64,000 bases of DNA from Candidatus Tumulicola sp. (GTDB lineage Bacteria; Vulcanimicrobiota; Vulcanimicrobiia; Eremiobacterales; Eremiobacteraceae): NCBI GenBank assembly GCA_035601835.1, contig DATNNM010000018.1:62001-126000 (forward strand). The letters run 5' to 3'. The position numbers and the translations under genes are program-made. Shown piece by piece: positions 41,860 to 49,628 of the stretch (position 1 is the stretch's first letter; every line of letters begins with the position of its first letter). The notes under the pieces are model-generated. The model searched no databases. It was not told the DNA's origin and worked only from the letters and a program-made list of their open reading frames with translations.

Positions 41860-42549
41860 ATGGAGCGCTTGTTGTACGTCCATGGATCCGGAGCGACCCA
41901 GGACAGTTTCCAAGCCCAAGTCGACGCCTTTCCCGGATCCGATGCGCTTTCGTTGCCCGGGCACCCGAAGGGCGAAGCGCTGACTTCGGTCGGCGAACTC
42001 GCAGACTGGCTTGAGAAATACATCCGCTGGACCGGCCTTCGCCGCGCGGTGGTCGCCGGGAATTCCTTGGGCGGCGCGATCGCGCTGGAGTGGGCGTTGC
42101 GCTATCCCGCCGATGTCGGAGGCTTGATCCTCATCGGAACGGGCGCACGCTTGCGGGTATCCCCCGAGATATTCGACATGCTGGACAACCAATGGCCGCA
42201 GTGCATCGATAAGTTCGCGGATTGGGAGCTCACAAAGACGGCGCCGGCCGATCTGCGCGCTCGCTTCAAGCAATGGCATTCGCTCGTGGGGCAAAAAAAT
42301 ACGCGGCTGGACTTCGCGACGTGCAGCAGTTTCGACGTCATGGATCGACTCGCCGAAATCGAAGCGCCCACGCTCATCATCGTGGGGACGCAAGACGAGA
42401 TGACGCCGGTCAAGTATTCACGCTATCTCCACGACCACATCAAAGGCAGCGTCCTGCTCGAAGTCGATGGCGCAGGCCATCTCGTCATGGCGGAACGCCC
42501 CGAACCGGTCAACGCGGCGATCAAGAATTTCCTAGCGCGTCTTGCCTGA
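41860..42549 (+). CDS. alpha/beta hydrolase
   Basis: A 229-residue serine hydrolase of the alpha/beta-hydrolase fold. The nucleophile elbow is AGNSLGG (Ser), the oxyanion region VHGSGATQDSF is at the N-terminus, the acid is in TQDEMTP and the His in GAGHLVMAERPE. The substrate is unknown. I start at ATG 41860 (MERLLYVHG), the normal opening of the family, with a GGAGG 13 nt upstream; ATG 41848 is too close to that site. A repeat remnant lies 23 bp upstream of the start. The gene is convergent with the lipoprotein gene. Confidence 0.88.
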   Translation: MERLLYVHGSGATQDSFQAQVDAFPGSDALSLPGHPKGEALTSVGELADWLEKYIRWTGLRRAVVAGNSLGGAIALEWALRYPADVGGLILIGTGARLRVSPEIFDMLDNQWPQCIDKFADWELTKTAPADLRARFKQWHSLVGQKNTRLDFATCSSFDVMDRLAEIEAPTLIIVGTQDEMTPVKYSRYLHDHIKGSVLLEVDGAGHLVMAERPEPVNAAIKNFLARLA

Positions 42550-43017
42550 TCCGCTCGCCGCCGGCGAGGGCGATGGAAGCACCAATTTCGTGTTCTGGAG
42601 CTGGATCAGCGTAATCCCGCGAATCGCAGTGAGCGTGACCTGCCGCTGACCGTCTTTCGCCCAGAATTCAAACGCCGCCGAGCCGCCGCCGCCCATGTGG
42701 AACAAGAACTTCCTGCTCGTGGCCGGCAGCTGCCCCGCATAGAAGGCGACGACTTTGTCGAAATCATCGGTGGTTTCCATGAAGACGAGAAGCACTTCGC
42801 TGCCGCCATAGGGAGTCTGCAAGAGCTGGCGCAGCGCGGGCGCATTGCTCGCCTGTTTCGCCGCCGGGTAGATCGGCAAGCCGATTTCGCGCAGCAGCTC
42901 AGGCGTGACTTGCACTTGCTGCTGCGAGATGACGGGCGCGTTCCGGCCGCAAGCGGTGAGCGCCAACAGCATGACCGCGATGGCGCGCGCCGCGGCGCGA
43001 AGCGTCGTCTTACGCAA
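42532..43017 (-). CDS. lipoprotein of unknown function
   Basis: About 161 residues. After a basic N-terminus comes a helix and a lipobox (LLALTAC) so the mature protein starts at Cys. The mature part (PELLREIGLPIYPAAKQA, then TTDDFDKVVAFYAGQLP) resembles the short domain of proteins that compare paired measurements, with a conserved pattern of the DUF family of outer-membrane-associated lipoproteins, but I do not place it firmly. TTG start at 43017 overlaps the rimM stop by 8 bp. Co-transcription with the ribosome genes upstream is likely. Confidence 0.65.
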   Translation of the reverse strand: MRKTTLRAAARAIAVMLLALTACGRNAPVISQQQVQVTPELLREIGLPIYPAAKQASNAPALRQLLQTPYGGSEVLLVFMETTDDFDKVVAFYAGQLPATSRKFLFHMGGGGSAAFEFWAKDGQRQVTLTAIRGITLIQLQNTKLVLPSPSPAASGSGKTR

Positions 43018-43528
43018 GATCTTCGTACCCCGGCGGGAGGGCCGTCGCAATCGTCCGGGCGCTGCGGTCGATGCGCACCCCGTACGCGGTCAAGAGCGGG
43101 ACCATCAACCGGCGCTGGCCGACCAGCAGCATATCACATGCCGGATACTTCGCGATCTCGACGACCTCTCCCAAATCTCCCATGCTCTCGTCAACTACGG
43201 TCATGCCTACCAATTCGTCGACACGATATTCCAACGGCGCAAGCGCCGGCAGGTCTTCCGGCGCAGCGTACAGCGCGGCGCCGCGGAAGTCTGCTGCGGT
43301 GTCCGCGTCGGCGAGGCCGGCGATCCGCACCAACAGCTGCCGGGCACCCGCGCGCACGGTCTCGACGCGCAGCGCGACGTCGGCCTGTCCTGCGCGCCGC
43401 GCGGTGACGCTCAGGCCGGAACGAAGCTCGTCGGCGCTCGCCGCCACTTTCAGCTCGCCCCGCACGCCGTGGACGCCGATGACGTGCCCGATCAGCACGT
43501 CAGGCTCCGCATGCCGCGATTCCGTCAA
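43010..43528 (-). CDS. rimM: ribosome maturation factor RimM
   Basis: Helps mature the 30S subunit head by binding S19/16S rRNA; 172 residues. Motifs are IGHVIGVHGVRGELKV at the N-terminus and the PRC-barrel part with EYRVDELVGMTVVDE and MVPLLTAYGVRID. TTG start overlapping the KH-protein stop (TTGA). In many bacteria rimM is followed by trmD and rplS; here an unrelated lipoprotein gene follows instead. Confidence 0.93.
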   Translation of the reverse strand: MTESRHAEPDVLIGHVIGVHGVRGELKVAASADELRSGLSVTARRAGQADVALRVETVRAGARQLLVRIAGLADADTAADFRGAALYAAPEDLPALAPLEYRVDELVGMTVVDESMGDLGEVVEIAKYPACDMLLVGQRRLMVPLLTAYGVRIDRSARTIATALPPGYEDLA

Positions 43529-44031
43529 TCGATGATCTCGACGCTGACTTTCTCGCCGGTGCCTACCGTGGCTGCTTTGACGACGGTGCGGATCGCTTGC
43601 ACGATGCGTCCCTGCCTGCCGATGACCTTGCCTCGATCGTCTGCGGCGACGCGCAACAGCAGCACGGGACCACGATCGTCGGTCGTGGCGCCGATCGAGA
43701 TCGCCTCGGGCTCATCGACGATGTTCTCGACGATGTATTTCAGCACCGCAGCGGCGCGGCTGACGCCGTCCCCCGGACGCTCAGGCGTTTCATCGTCCTC
43801 GTATGGCGCAGCGGGCGCGGCTATTTGAGGGCCTGCCCCCTGCTCGAGCTCCTCGTCGCCCTCGTCCTCCTCCCCTTCGACGTCGAGCTCTTCTTCGTCG
43901 TCTTCTTCTTCGAACTCGATCGGGCCGACGTCACCCTCCGGCTGGTCGGCCGGCTGCGCGCTGCGCTCTCGCTCGCTGTCGTCCTCTTCGTCCAGATCCA
44001 CGTCGGTGAATTCCGGTGGTCGCTCGGTCAT
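43525..44031 (-). CDS. khpA: KhpA-like KH-domain RNA-binding protein with acidic N-terminal extension
   Basis: A KH-domain protein of the YlqC/KhpA type, an RNA-binding factor found between rpsP and rimM. The KH core is at about 100-168 ([20 protein letters not shown], then [15 protein letters not shown], the GxxG loop GRQG). Typical KhpA is about 75-80 residues; here a disordered, highly acidic extension of about 95 residues (runs of Asp/Glu) precedes it. It overlaps rpsP by 4 bp (ATGA). Confidence 0.9.
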   Translation of the reverse strand: MTERPPEFTDVDLDEEDDSERERSAQPADQPEGDVGPIEFEEEDDEEELDVEGEEDEGDEELEQGAGPQIAAPAAPYEDDETPERPGDGVSRAAAVLKYIVENIVDEPEAISIGATTDDRGPVLLLRVAADDRGKVIGRQGRIVQAIRTVVKAATVGTGEKVSVEIID

Positions 44032-44345
44032 GTCCGAACTCCTTCTGCGGCGCCTTTGCCCTTGCGCGGTTTGCGCGGTTTGCGAATCGGCACTCTCGCC
44101 TTGTCGTAGAGTCCTCTGCTGGCGAGCAGGCGCGCTACGGTGTCAGAGGGTTGGGCGCCGTTACCGAGCCACTTCATGATTTTGTCTTCTTGAAGCACGA
44201 GTTCCGCCGGCTCCCGACGCGGATTGTAATGCCCGACGATCTCAAAGAAGCGGCCGTCGCGCGGCGAGCGCGCCTCGGTCACCACCAAGCGGTACGAGGG
44301 CTGTTTTTTCGCGCCGGTGCGGCGCAAACGGATCTTGACTGCCAT
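44028..44345 (-). CDS. rpsP: 30S ribosomal protein S16
   Basis: A 105-residue S16 with the conserved start [22 protein letters not shown] and [13 protein letters not shown]. It is a structural component of the small subunit. The ATG follows AAGGAGA 7 nt away. A GTAG-hairpin repeat lies just upstream, between ffh and rpsP. Confidence 0.97.
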   Translation of the reverse strand: MAVKIRLRRTGAKKQPSYRLVVTEARSPRDGRFFEIVGHYNPRREPAELVLQEDKIMKWLGNGAQPSDTVARLLASRGLYDKARVPIRKPRKPRKGKGAAEGVRT

Positions 44346-44358
44346 TGGGTCTCCTTTT

Positions 44359-44383
44359 CCGGGGCTAAAGCCCCGGCACTACA
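44359..44383 (-). repeat. GTAG-headed hairpin between ffh and rpsP
   Basis: CCGGGGCTAAAGCCCCGG followed by CACTACA. Located in the 48-bp gap between ffh and rpsP, directly before the rpsP ribosome binding site. Confidence 0.85.
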
Positions 44384-44393
44384 TTATTAGTTG

Positions 44394-45689
44394 TTATTTC
44401 ACGAAACGGCTGAAGGTCTTCATCATTTTTTGCGACGATTCGAAATCACGGATGAGTCTGTTGACGTCTTGTACTTGCGTGCCGCTGCCCGCGGCGATGC
44501 GCCTGCGGCGGCTAGCGTTGAGGATCCGCGGGTCGGCCCGCTCGGCCGGCGTCATCGAGCAGATCACCGCCTCGATGAGCGAGAGCCGGCCTTCATCGAT
44601 CGTCTGGCCGGCCACGAGTTTGCCGACGCCCGGGATCATCTTCATCAGATCTGCGATCGATCCCATGCGGCGGATCTGGCGCATCTGCTCGAGGAAGTCT
44701 TGCAGCGTGAACGCGTTGCGGCGGATTTTGGTCGCTAGTTCTTTGGCCTTGTTCTCGTCGTAGACTTTCTGCGTCTTCTCGATGAGGGTGAGCACGTCGC
44801 CCATGCCGAGGATGCGCGACACCAAGCGGTCGGGATAGAACGGCTCCAGCGCTGACACTTTCTCGCCCGTGCCGATGAACTTCACGGGCACACCGGTGAC
44901 CGCGCGGATCGAGAGCGCGGCGCCGCCGCGGCTATCGCCGTCCATCTTGGTCAGGATCGAGCCGGTCAGTCCCAGCCGCTCGTGAAACGCGCTTGCCACT
45001 TTGACCGCTTCTTGTCCGGTCATGGCGTCGACGACGATCAACGTCTCCAGCGGATCGAGCGTCTTTTTCAGGCGCTCGAGTTCGAGCATCATCGGTTCAT
45101 CGATCTGCAGCCGCCCGGCGGTGTCGAAGATCGCCACGCCGTTGCCGACCTGGCGCGCATGCGCGAGCGCTTGCGTCGCGATGCTGCCCGGATTGAGCGA
45201 ACCTTCCACGCTGAACACCGGCACGCCGATGTCCTTGCCCAGCACCTGCAGCTGCTCGACGGCCGCCGGGCGATACACGTCGCAGGCGACCAGCAACGGC
45301 CGCCGGCCCTGCTCGCGGAATTGCAAGGCCAGCTTCGCGGCTTGCGTCGTCTTGCCGCTGCCCTGCAGACCCACGAGCATGAGCGGCGTGGTGCCCGTCG
45401 GCGCGAACCTGACCGGTGCCGCCTCCGACCCGAGCAGCGCGATCAACCCGTCGCGCACGATCGCGAGCACCGATTGGGCGGGCGTCAGCGACTCCGTGAC
45501 TTCGACGCCCACCGCGCGCTCGCGGATGGACGCGATGAAGTCCTTGACGACCTTCAGGTTCACGTCCGCTTCGAGCAGCGCGATGCGGACCTCCCGGAGC
45601 ACCTCCGAGACGTCGTTTTCGCTCAACTTTCCGCGAGAGCGTAACTGCCGAAAGATCGCCGCAAGGCGATCCGAGAGGGTGGTGAACAT
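44394..45689 (-). CDS. ffh: signal recognition particle protein Ffh
   Basis: SRP54 homologue that binds 4.5S RNA and signal peptides and delivers nascent inner-membrane proteins to FtsY; 431 residues. The NG domain carries LVGLQGSGKTTQAAKLA (P-loop), ACDVYRPAAVEQL, FDTAGRLQIDEPMM, VVDAMTGQ and ILTKMDGDSRGGAAL. The Met-rich M domain is at the C-terminus (SIADLMKMIPG, MKTFSRFVK). It is followed by rpsP. Confidence 0.96.
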   Translation of the reverse strand: MFTTLSDRLAAIFRQLRSRGKLSENDVSEVLREVRIALLEADVNLKVVKDFIASIRERAVGVEVTESLTPAQSVLAIVRDGLIALLGSEAAPVRFAPTGTTPLMLVGLQGSGKTTQAAKLALQFREQGRRPLLVACDVYRPAAVEQLQVLGKDIGVPVFSVEGSLNPGSIATQALAHARQVGNGVAIFDTAGRLQIDEPMMLELERLKKTLDPLETLIVVDAMTGQEAVKVASAFHERLGLTGSILTKMDGDSRGGAALSIRAVTGVPVKFIGTGEKVSALEPFYPDRLVSRILGMGDVLTLIEKTQKVYDENKAKELATKIRRNAFTLQDFLEQMRQIRRMGSIADLMKMIPGVGKLVAGQTIDEGRLSLIEAVICSMTPAERADPRILNASRRRRIAAGSGTQVQDVNRLIRDFESSQKMMKTFSRFVK

Positions 45690-45740
45690 TGCAGTTACTT
45701 CAGCGCGGGTGCGGAGCTTTGGCGGAGCCGCGCGCGATGA

Positions 45741-45983
45741 TCACGTCGTCTTTTCAGAAACCTCTTCGATATAGCGGACCGCGTCGCCCACGGTCTTGAT
45801 CTTCTCGGCTTCTTCGTCAGGGATATCGAGGTTGAATTCCGTCTCCAAGGCCATGACTAGCTCTACCTGATCGAGGGAGTCCGCGCCGAGATCGTCGGTG
45901 ATCGACGCATCGACGGTGACCTCGTCCTCGTCTACGCCGAGCTGCTCAACGATAGTCTTCTTTACCTTCTCGAACACTGACAT
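45741..45983 (-). CDS. acpP: acyl carrier protein
   Basis: An 80-residue carrier for growing acyl chains. It has the 4'-phosphopantetheine attachment Ser in [16 protein letters not shown] and the acidic, four-helix character of ACPs. ATG start; AGGAGG lies 14 nt upstream, longer than usual, spanning the end of fabG. It is the last gene of the fabHDG group. Confidence 0.95.
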   Translation of the reverse strand: MSVFEKVKKTIVEQLGVDEDEVTVDASITDDLGADSLDQVELVMALETEFNLDIPDEEAEKIKTVGDAVRYIEEVSEKTT

Positions 45984-46001
45984 CTGTATTGTACAAACCT
46001 C

Positions 46002-46745
46002 CTACATATGCAGCCCGCCGTCCACGGCGAGCGTTTGACCCGAGATGTACGCCGACGCGTCGCCGGCTAAGAAAAGCGCTACGCTTGCAACCTCATCGGC
46101 GGTCCCGAACCGGCGGAGCGGCACCCGCCCGAGGTACGTCGCCTTGACGGCGTCGGGCAGTTGCGCCGTCATATCCGTCTCGATGAAGCCGGGCGCGATC
46201 GCGTTGACGCGGACGTTGCGCGACCCGAATTCTTGGGCCAGCGATTTCGTCAGCCCGATTACCCCGGCCTTCGCCGCTACGTACGCGCTTTGTCCGGCGT
46301 TTCCCGTCAGCGCAACGACCGAGGAGACGTTGATGATGGAGCCGCCTTTCTGCCCTATCATGATCTTTCCCGCCGCGCCGCAGGTGTAGAACATGCTTTT
46401 CAGATTAACGGCGAGGGCTTCATCGAGCGCATCCCATTTCATGCGCAGGATCAGCGTGTCATACGGGCGCCCGGCGTTGTTGACCAGGACGTCCAGCCGG
46501 CCGAACTGCGCGACCGCGGCCTCGATAAGGCCCTTCGCCTCAGGCTGGACCGAAACGTCCGCCGGATGCACGACCGCGCTTCCGCCGAGCCCACGGACCT
46601 CCTGCATGACCGCCTCGAGGGGCTCGCGCCGGCGCCCGGAAAGCATCACTTTCGCGCCTGCCCGGGCGAACGCGTGCGCGATGGCCCGTCCGATGCCCGT
46701 GCCCGCGCCGGTGACCACGGCCGACTTGCCTTCTAAGAGCTTCAT
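46002..46745 (-). CDS. fabG: 3-oxoacyl-ACP reductase
   Basis: NADPH-dependent reductase of 3-ketoacyl-ACP in fatty acid synthesis; 247 residues. Motifs are TGAGTGIGRAIAHAFARAGAK, NNAGRPYDTLILRM and the catalytic Ser in NVSSVVAL with YVAAKAGVIGLTKSLAQE (Tyr-Lys). ATG 46745 (MKLLEGKSAVVTG) overlaps the fabD stop (ATGA). The upstream ORF extension to 46895 is fabD in another frame. Confidence 0.95.
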   Translation of the reverse strand: MKLLEGKSAVVTGAGTGIGRAIAHAFARAGAKVMLSGRRREPLEAVMQEVRGLGGSAVVHPADVSVQPEAKGLIEAAVAQFGRLDVLVNNAGRPYDTLILRMKWDALDEALAVNLKSMFYTCGAAGKIMIGQKGGSIINVSSVVALTGNAGQSAYVAAKAGVIGLTKSLAQEFGSRNVRVNAIAPGFIETDMTAQLPDAVKATYLGRVPLRRFGTADEVASVALFLAGDASAYISGQTLAVDGGLHM

Positions 46746-47722
46746 TGTGGTATGCCGGACTTTAGTCCGGCTATCGTGCCGACGAGGCGCGCCAGCCGCT
46801 CCACGCCTTCGGAGTCCGCCACGTGCAGGCAGCGCTCCGCGTTCACATTCGGCAAGCGCCTCATCATGGGGGCAAGCACGCTGCTCGCGCCGCACTCGAC
46901 GATGAAATCAGGCTGTTCGGCTGCCAACGCGACCGACGTCTCGTGCCAGCGAACGCGCGCGCACAGACTCGCGGTCAGACAGCGCCGGATCTGCTCGACG
47001 CTCTCGTAGGGCTTGACTTCGACATTGCTGATGACCTCGAACGCCGGCTTTTGGATCGCGGCCGAAGCGACGAGCGCCGCGAACGCTCGCTCGGCCGGCT
47101 TCATCAGCTCGCTATGCCAGGCGCCCGAAACGTTGAGCATGACCACGCGCTTTGCGCCCGCCGCCTTCGCCACCTCGCACAGCGCGCTCACGCCGGCGAG
47201 GTCACCGGAGACCACGATTTGCACCGGCGCGTTCAAGTTGGCGATGTCCACGCGAGCGCCGCTTTGCTCACGCGCTTGCGCGCACAGCGCTTCCACTTTC
47301 GCTTGGTCGAACCCGATGATGGCCGCCATGCTGCCCGGCGCCGCATCTGCCGCCGCGCCCATGGCTTTGCCTCGCTCGTTGACAAGCCGCACGGCTTCCT
47401 CGAACGCGAGCGCGCCGGCGATGCTGAGCGAGCAGTATTCGGCGAAGGAGTGGCCGGCCGACACGATCGGCTTGAGCCCCACCGATTCAACCGCGCGATA
47501 AATCGCGACGTTGGTGGTGAAGATGGCCGGCTGGCTGACCCGCGTCTCGCGCAGAGCATCTTCGGAGCCGGAGCGGCACAGCGACAGCATGTCGTAGCCT
47601 AACACCGCGGCGGCGCGATCGAAGCACTCGCGCGCTGCGGGAAACTTCTCTGAGACGTCGACACCCATGCCGACTGTCTGCGATGCTTGCCCCGGAAAAA
47701 TGACGCCGAGAGTTGCGGGCAT
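46742..47722 (-). CDS. fabD: malonyl-CoA:ACP transacylase
   Basis: Loads malonyl onto ACP; 326 residues. It shows FPGQASQTVGMG, GHSFAEYCSL around the nucleophile Ser92 (canonical GHSLGE, so two changes), and the His in a later region. The C-terminus (AGLKSGIPQ) is encoded by a GTAG/ATAG-type hairpin repeat at 46750-46774, so the native end has probably been replaced. Starts with ATG 5 bp after fabH's end. Confidence 0.93.
   Translation of the reverse strand: MPATLGVIFPGQASQTVGMGVDVSEKFPAARECFDRAAAVLGYDMLSLCRSGSEDALRETRVSQPAIFTTNVAIYRAVESVGLKPIVSAGHSFAEYCSLSIAGALAFEEAVRLVNERGKAMGAAADAAPGSMAAIIGFDQAKVEALCAQAREQSGARVDIANLNAPVQIVVSGDLAGVSALCEVAKAAGAKRVVMLNVSGAWHSELMKPAERAFAALVASAAIQKPAFEVISNVEVKPYESVEQIRRCLTASLCARVRWHETSVALAAEQPDFIVECGASSVLAPMMRRLPNVNAERCLHVADSEGVERLARLVGTIAGLKSGIPQ
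46750..46774. repeat. hairpin repeat, CCGGAC stem, at fabD 3' end
   Basis: GTATG and GCCGGACTTTAGTCCGGC, with ATAG on the minus-strand side. Same loop (CTTTAG) but a different stem from the GGGGC copies. It codes for the last residues of FabD. Confidence 0.7.
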
Positions 47723-47727
47723 CCGTC

Positions 47728-48810
47728 CTACGCTGTGCCCGCAGCCGAGGTCTGTAGTGCCGGGGCTTGTAGTGCCGGGGCTTTAGCCCCGGAATCCGGA
47801 ACCTTCCCGACTCGTGCTCCCTGCCAACGCCACACCACCGCTCCCCACGACAAGCCCGCGCCGAACGCGACGAAGACGATGATGTTGCCCTTCTTGACGA
47901 GGCCTTCTTGGATCGCGTCGGCCAGCGCGAGCGGGATCGAAGCGGACGACGTGTTGCCGTACTCGGCGATGTTGCAGATGCATTTCTCGGGTGGGAGCTT
48001 CAACATCTTGATGGTGGCATCCACGATGCGCTGGTTGGCCTGATGCGGCACGACGAAGTCGACGTCGGCGGGCGAGAGGCCCGCTTGCTTGAGCGCCGCC
48101 AGGGTGGACGCCGCCATCTGCTGCACCGCGAATTTGAAAACGCTCTGGCCCTGCATGTGGATGAAGCCCAGCGGTCTTAAGTCCACGGAGCCGTTACGGT
48201 TCATGGGATTGCGACTGCCGCCGCCCGGCTGATACAAGACCGTCGGATCGGTGCCGTCGGAGCCGAGGTTGCTGCCCAAAAAGCAATCTTCGTCAGAGCG
48301 CTCCAGCACCACGGCGCCCGCGCCGTCGCCGAACAGCACGCAGGTCGCGCGATCGGTGTAGTCGACGATCTTCGAGAGCGTCTCCGCTCCGATGAGCAGC
48401 ACGCTCTTATAGATGCCGGCGCGGATGAGCGCGGCGCCGGTCGCCAGTGAGTAAGTGAAACCCGAGCAGCCTATCATCAAGTCGAAACTCGGTTTGCCCG
48501 CGACGCCGAGGCGGGCGGCCACGATGCACGCGGTGGCCGGGAACAAGTAGTCGGGCGTGGCGGTGGCGACGATGATGCAATCGATTTCGGCCGGCGTTTT
48601 GCCGGCGGCGTCGAGCGCGCCCAATGCCGCGGGTACTGCGAGATCAGAGGTCGCCTCGTTGGGAGCCGCGATGTGCCGGCGCTTCATGCCGGTGCGCTGC
48701 ACGATCCACTCGTCGGTCGTATCGACGAGCTTCTCAAGATCTTCGTTCGTGAGCACGCCGGAGGGCGCATACGCGCCGACGCCGGTGATCGTCACCCCGT
48801 ACTGCTGCAT
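47728..48810 (-). CDS. fabH: beta-ketoacyl-ACP synthase III
   Basis: Starts fatty acid synthesis by condensing an acyl-CoA with malonyl-ACP; about 360 residues from ATG 48810 (MQQYGVTITG). Catalytic residues are Cys115 (IGCSGFTYS), His in PHQANQRIV and Asn in AEYGNTSSAS. ATG 48810 overlaps the rpmF stop (TGATG). The tail after QGARVGKVP ([21 protein letters not shown]) comes from a partly duplicated GTAG repeat and extends the normal C-terminus by about 20 residues. plsX, normally upstream, is missing. Confidence 0.95.
   Translation of the reverse strand: MQQYGVTITGVGAYAPSGVLTNEDLEKLVDTTDEWIVQRTGMKRRHIAAPNEATSDLAVPAALGALDAAGKTPAEIDCIIVATATPDYLFPATACIVAARLGVAGKPSFDLMIGCSGFTYSLATGAALIRAGIYKSVLLIGAETLSKIVDYTDRATCVLFGDGAGAVVLERSDEDCFLGSNLGSDGTDPTVLYQPGGGSRNPMNRNGSVDLRPLGFIHMQGQSVFKFAVQQMAASTLAALKQAGLSPADVDFVVPHQANQRIVDATIKMLKLPPEKCICNIAEYGNTSSASIPLALADAIQEGLVKKGNIIVFVAFGAGLSWGAVVWRWQGARVGKVPDSGAKAPALQAPALQTSAAGTA
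47753..47792 (+). repeat. partly duplicated GTAG-headed hairpin at the fabH 3' end
   Basis: A truncated copy TGTAGTGCCGGGGCT is followed directly by a full copy with head TGTAGTG and CCGGGGCTTTAGCCCCGG. The break lies exactly at the loop, as expected for strand slippage or repeated insertion at a hairpin. Confidence 0.85.
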
Positions 48811-49013
48811 CAGCCCTGCTTCGCGGTCGCCGTTTCGTCTTTTTGCGCGATCGCGGTGCGGCCGTTGTAGTTGCCGCAATTCGAGCACGCGAAGTGCGGC
48901 CTGCGGGGCTGATGGCACTGCGGACACGTGGTCAGAGCGACCGGGTGTGCTTTCCACGTGGCGCGGCGAATACGCGTATTCGACTTGCTGCGTCTTTGTT
49001 TCGGATTTGCCAT
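48810..49013 (-). CDS. rpmF: 50S ribosomal protein L32
   Basis: A 67-residue L32 with the N-terminal MANPKQRRSKSNTRIRRATWK and the Zn ribbon TCPQCHQPRRPHFACSNCGNYNG (four Cys). The start overlaps the stop of the YceD gene (TAATG), the standard neighbour. The longer ORF to 49139 is a shadow. Confidence 0.96.
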   Translation of the reverse strand: MANPKQRRSKSNTRIRRATWKAHPVALTTCPQCHQPRRPHFACSNCGNYNGRTAIAQKDETATAKQG

Positions 49014-49519
49014 TAGTTCACTCCGGGTTCTTCCATAAATTTGGCCAAGCCTGCCAGGCGTTCGTCGATGACGTGCTCGCTGCACGCGCACTGATCGCGA
49101 TTGCGGTTGATGCCGCATGTCGGACAGATGCCCCGGCAACTTTCACTGCAGATCGCCGCCAACGGCTCGTCCACTTCCAACAATTGCGTCACGAGTTCGC
49201 CGACGTCGATCGCGCGTTCCACGAGCGGCGAGACCTCCGAGAACTGCGCCTCTGCCGGCGCGATCTCTTCGCTATATGCTTCCTCGATCGTCACGCGCGT
49301 GTGGCGTTCGAACGGCTCGAGGCAGCGCACGCAGGTCTCCTCCTCGCGGCCCTCGATGCGACCCTCCACATACGCGCCGCGCGTGATATGGCTGATGTTG
49401 GCCACGATGTGCACCCCCCTGGGGTAGCGCGTCGCGAGATCGCCCTGCAAACGCAAGGCCTGGTCGACCTCGATGGTGTCAGGGTGCGGGCCGAAGAGAC
49501 GTTCAACGGAGATCTTCAA
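49013..49519 (-). CDS. yceD: YceD/DUF177 family protein
   Basis: A 168-residue DUF177 protein, nearly always encoded next to rpmF and thought to act in 23S rRNA or large-subunit maturation. Motifs are ETCVRCLEPFERH and the Cys pairs near the C-terminus (CSESCRGICPTCG, QCACSE) that probably bind Zn. ATG start. A GTAG hairpin sits just upstream. Confidence 0.92.
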   Translation of the reverse strand: MKISVERLFGPHPDTIEVDQALRLQGDLATRYPRGVHIVANISHITRGAYVEGRIEGREEETCVRCLEPFERHTRVTIEEAYSEEIAPAEAQFSEVSPLVERAIDVGELVTQLLEVDEPLAAICSESCRGICPTCGINRNRDQCACSEHVIDERLAGLAKFMEEPGVN

Positions 49520-49542
49520 TGAGGTTCACGCACACACGAGAA

Positions 49543-49568
49543 AACGGACCTGAAGGTCCGTTGCTACA
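49543..49568 (-). repeat. GTAG-headed hairpin, CGGACC stem, upstream of yceD
   Basis: ACGGACCTGAAGGTCCGT followed by TGCTACA, that is GTAGC on the minus strand. The loop is CTGAAG. Located between the Lon-like protease and yceD genes, immediately before the yceD start on its transcription side. Confidence 0.8.
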
Positions 49569-49628
49569 GTTCCTTATTATAGAAAAGCCGACCTGGGCTG
49601 TCAAACGGCTCCTCTTTTGCGGGACAAG

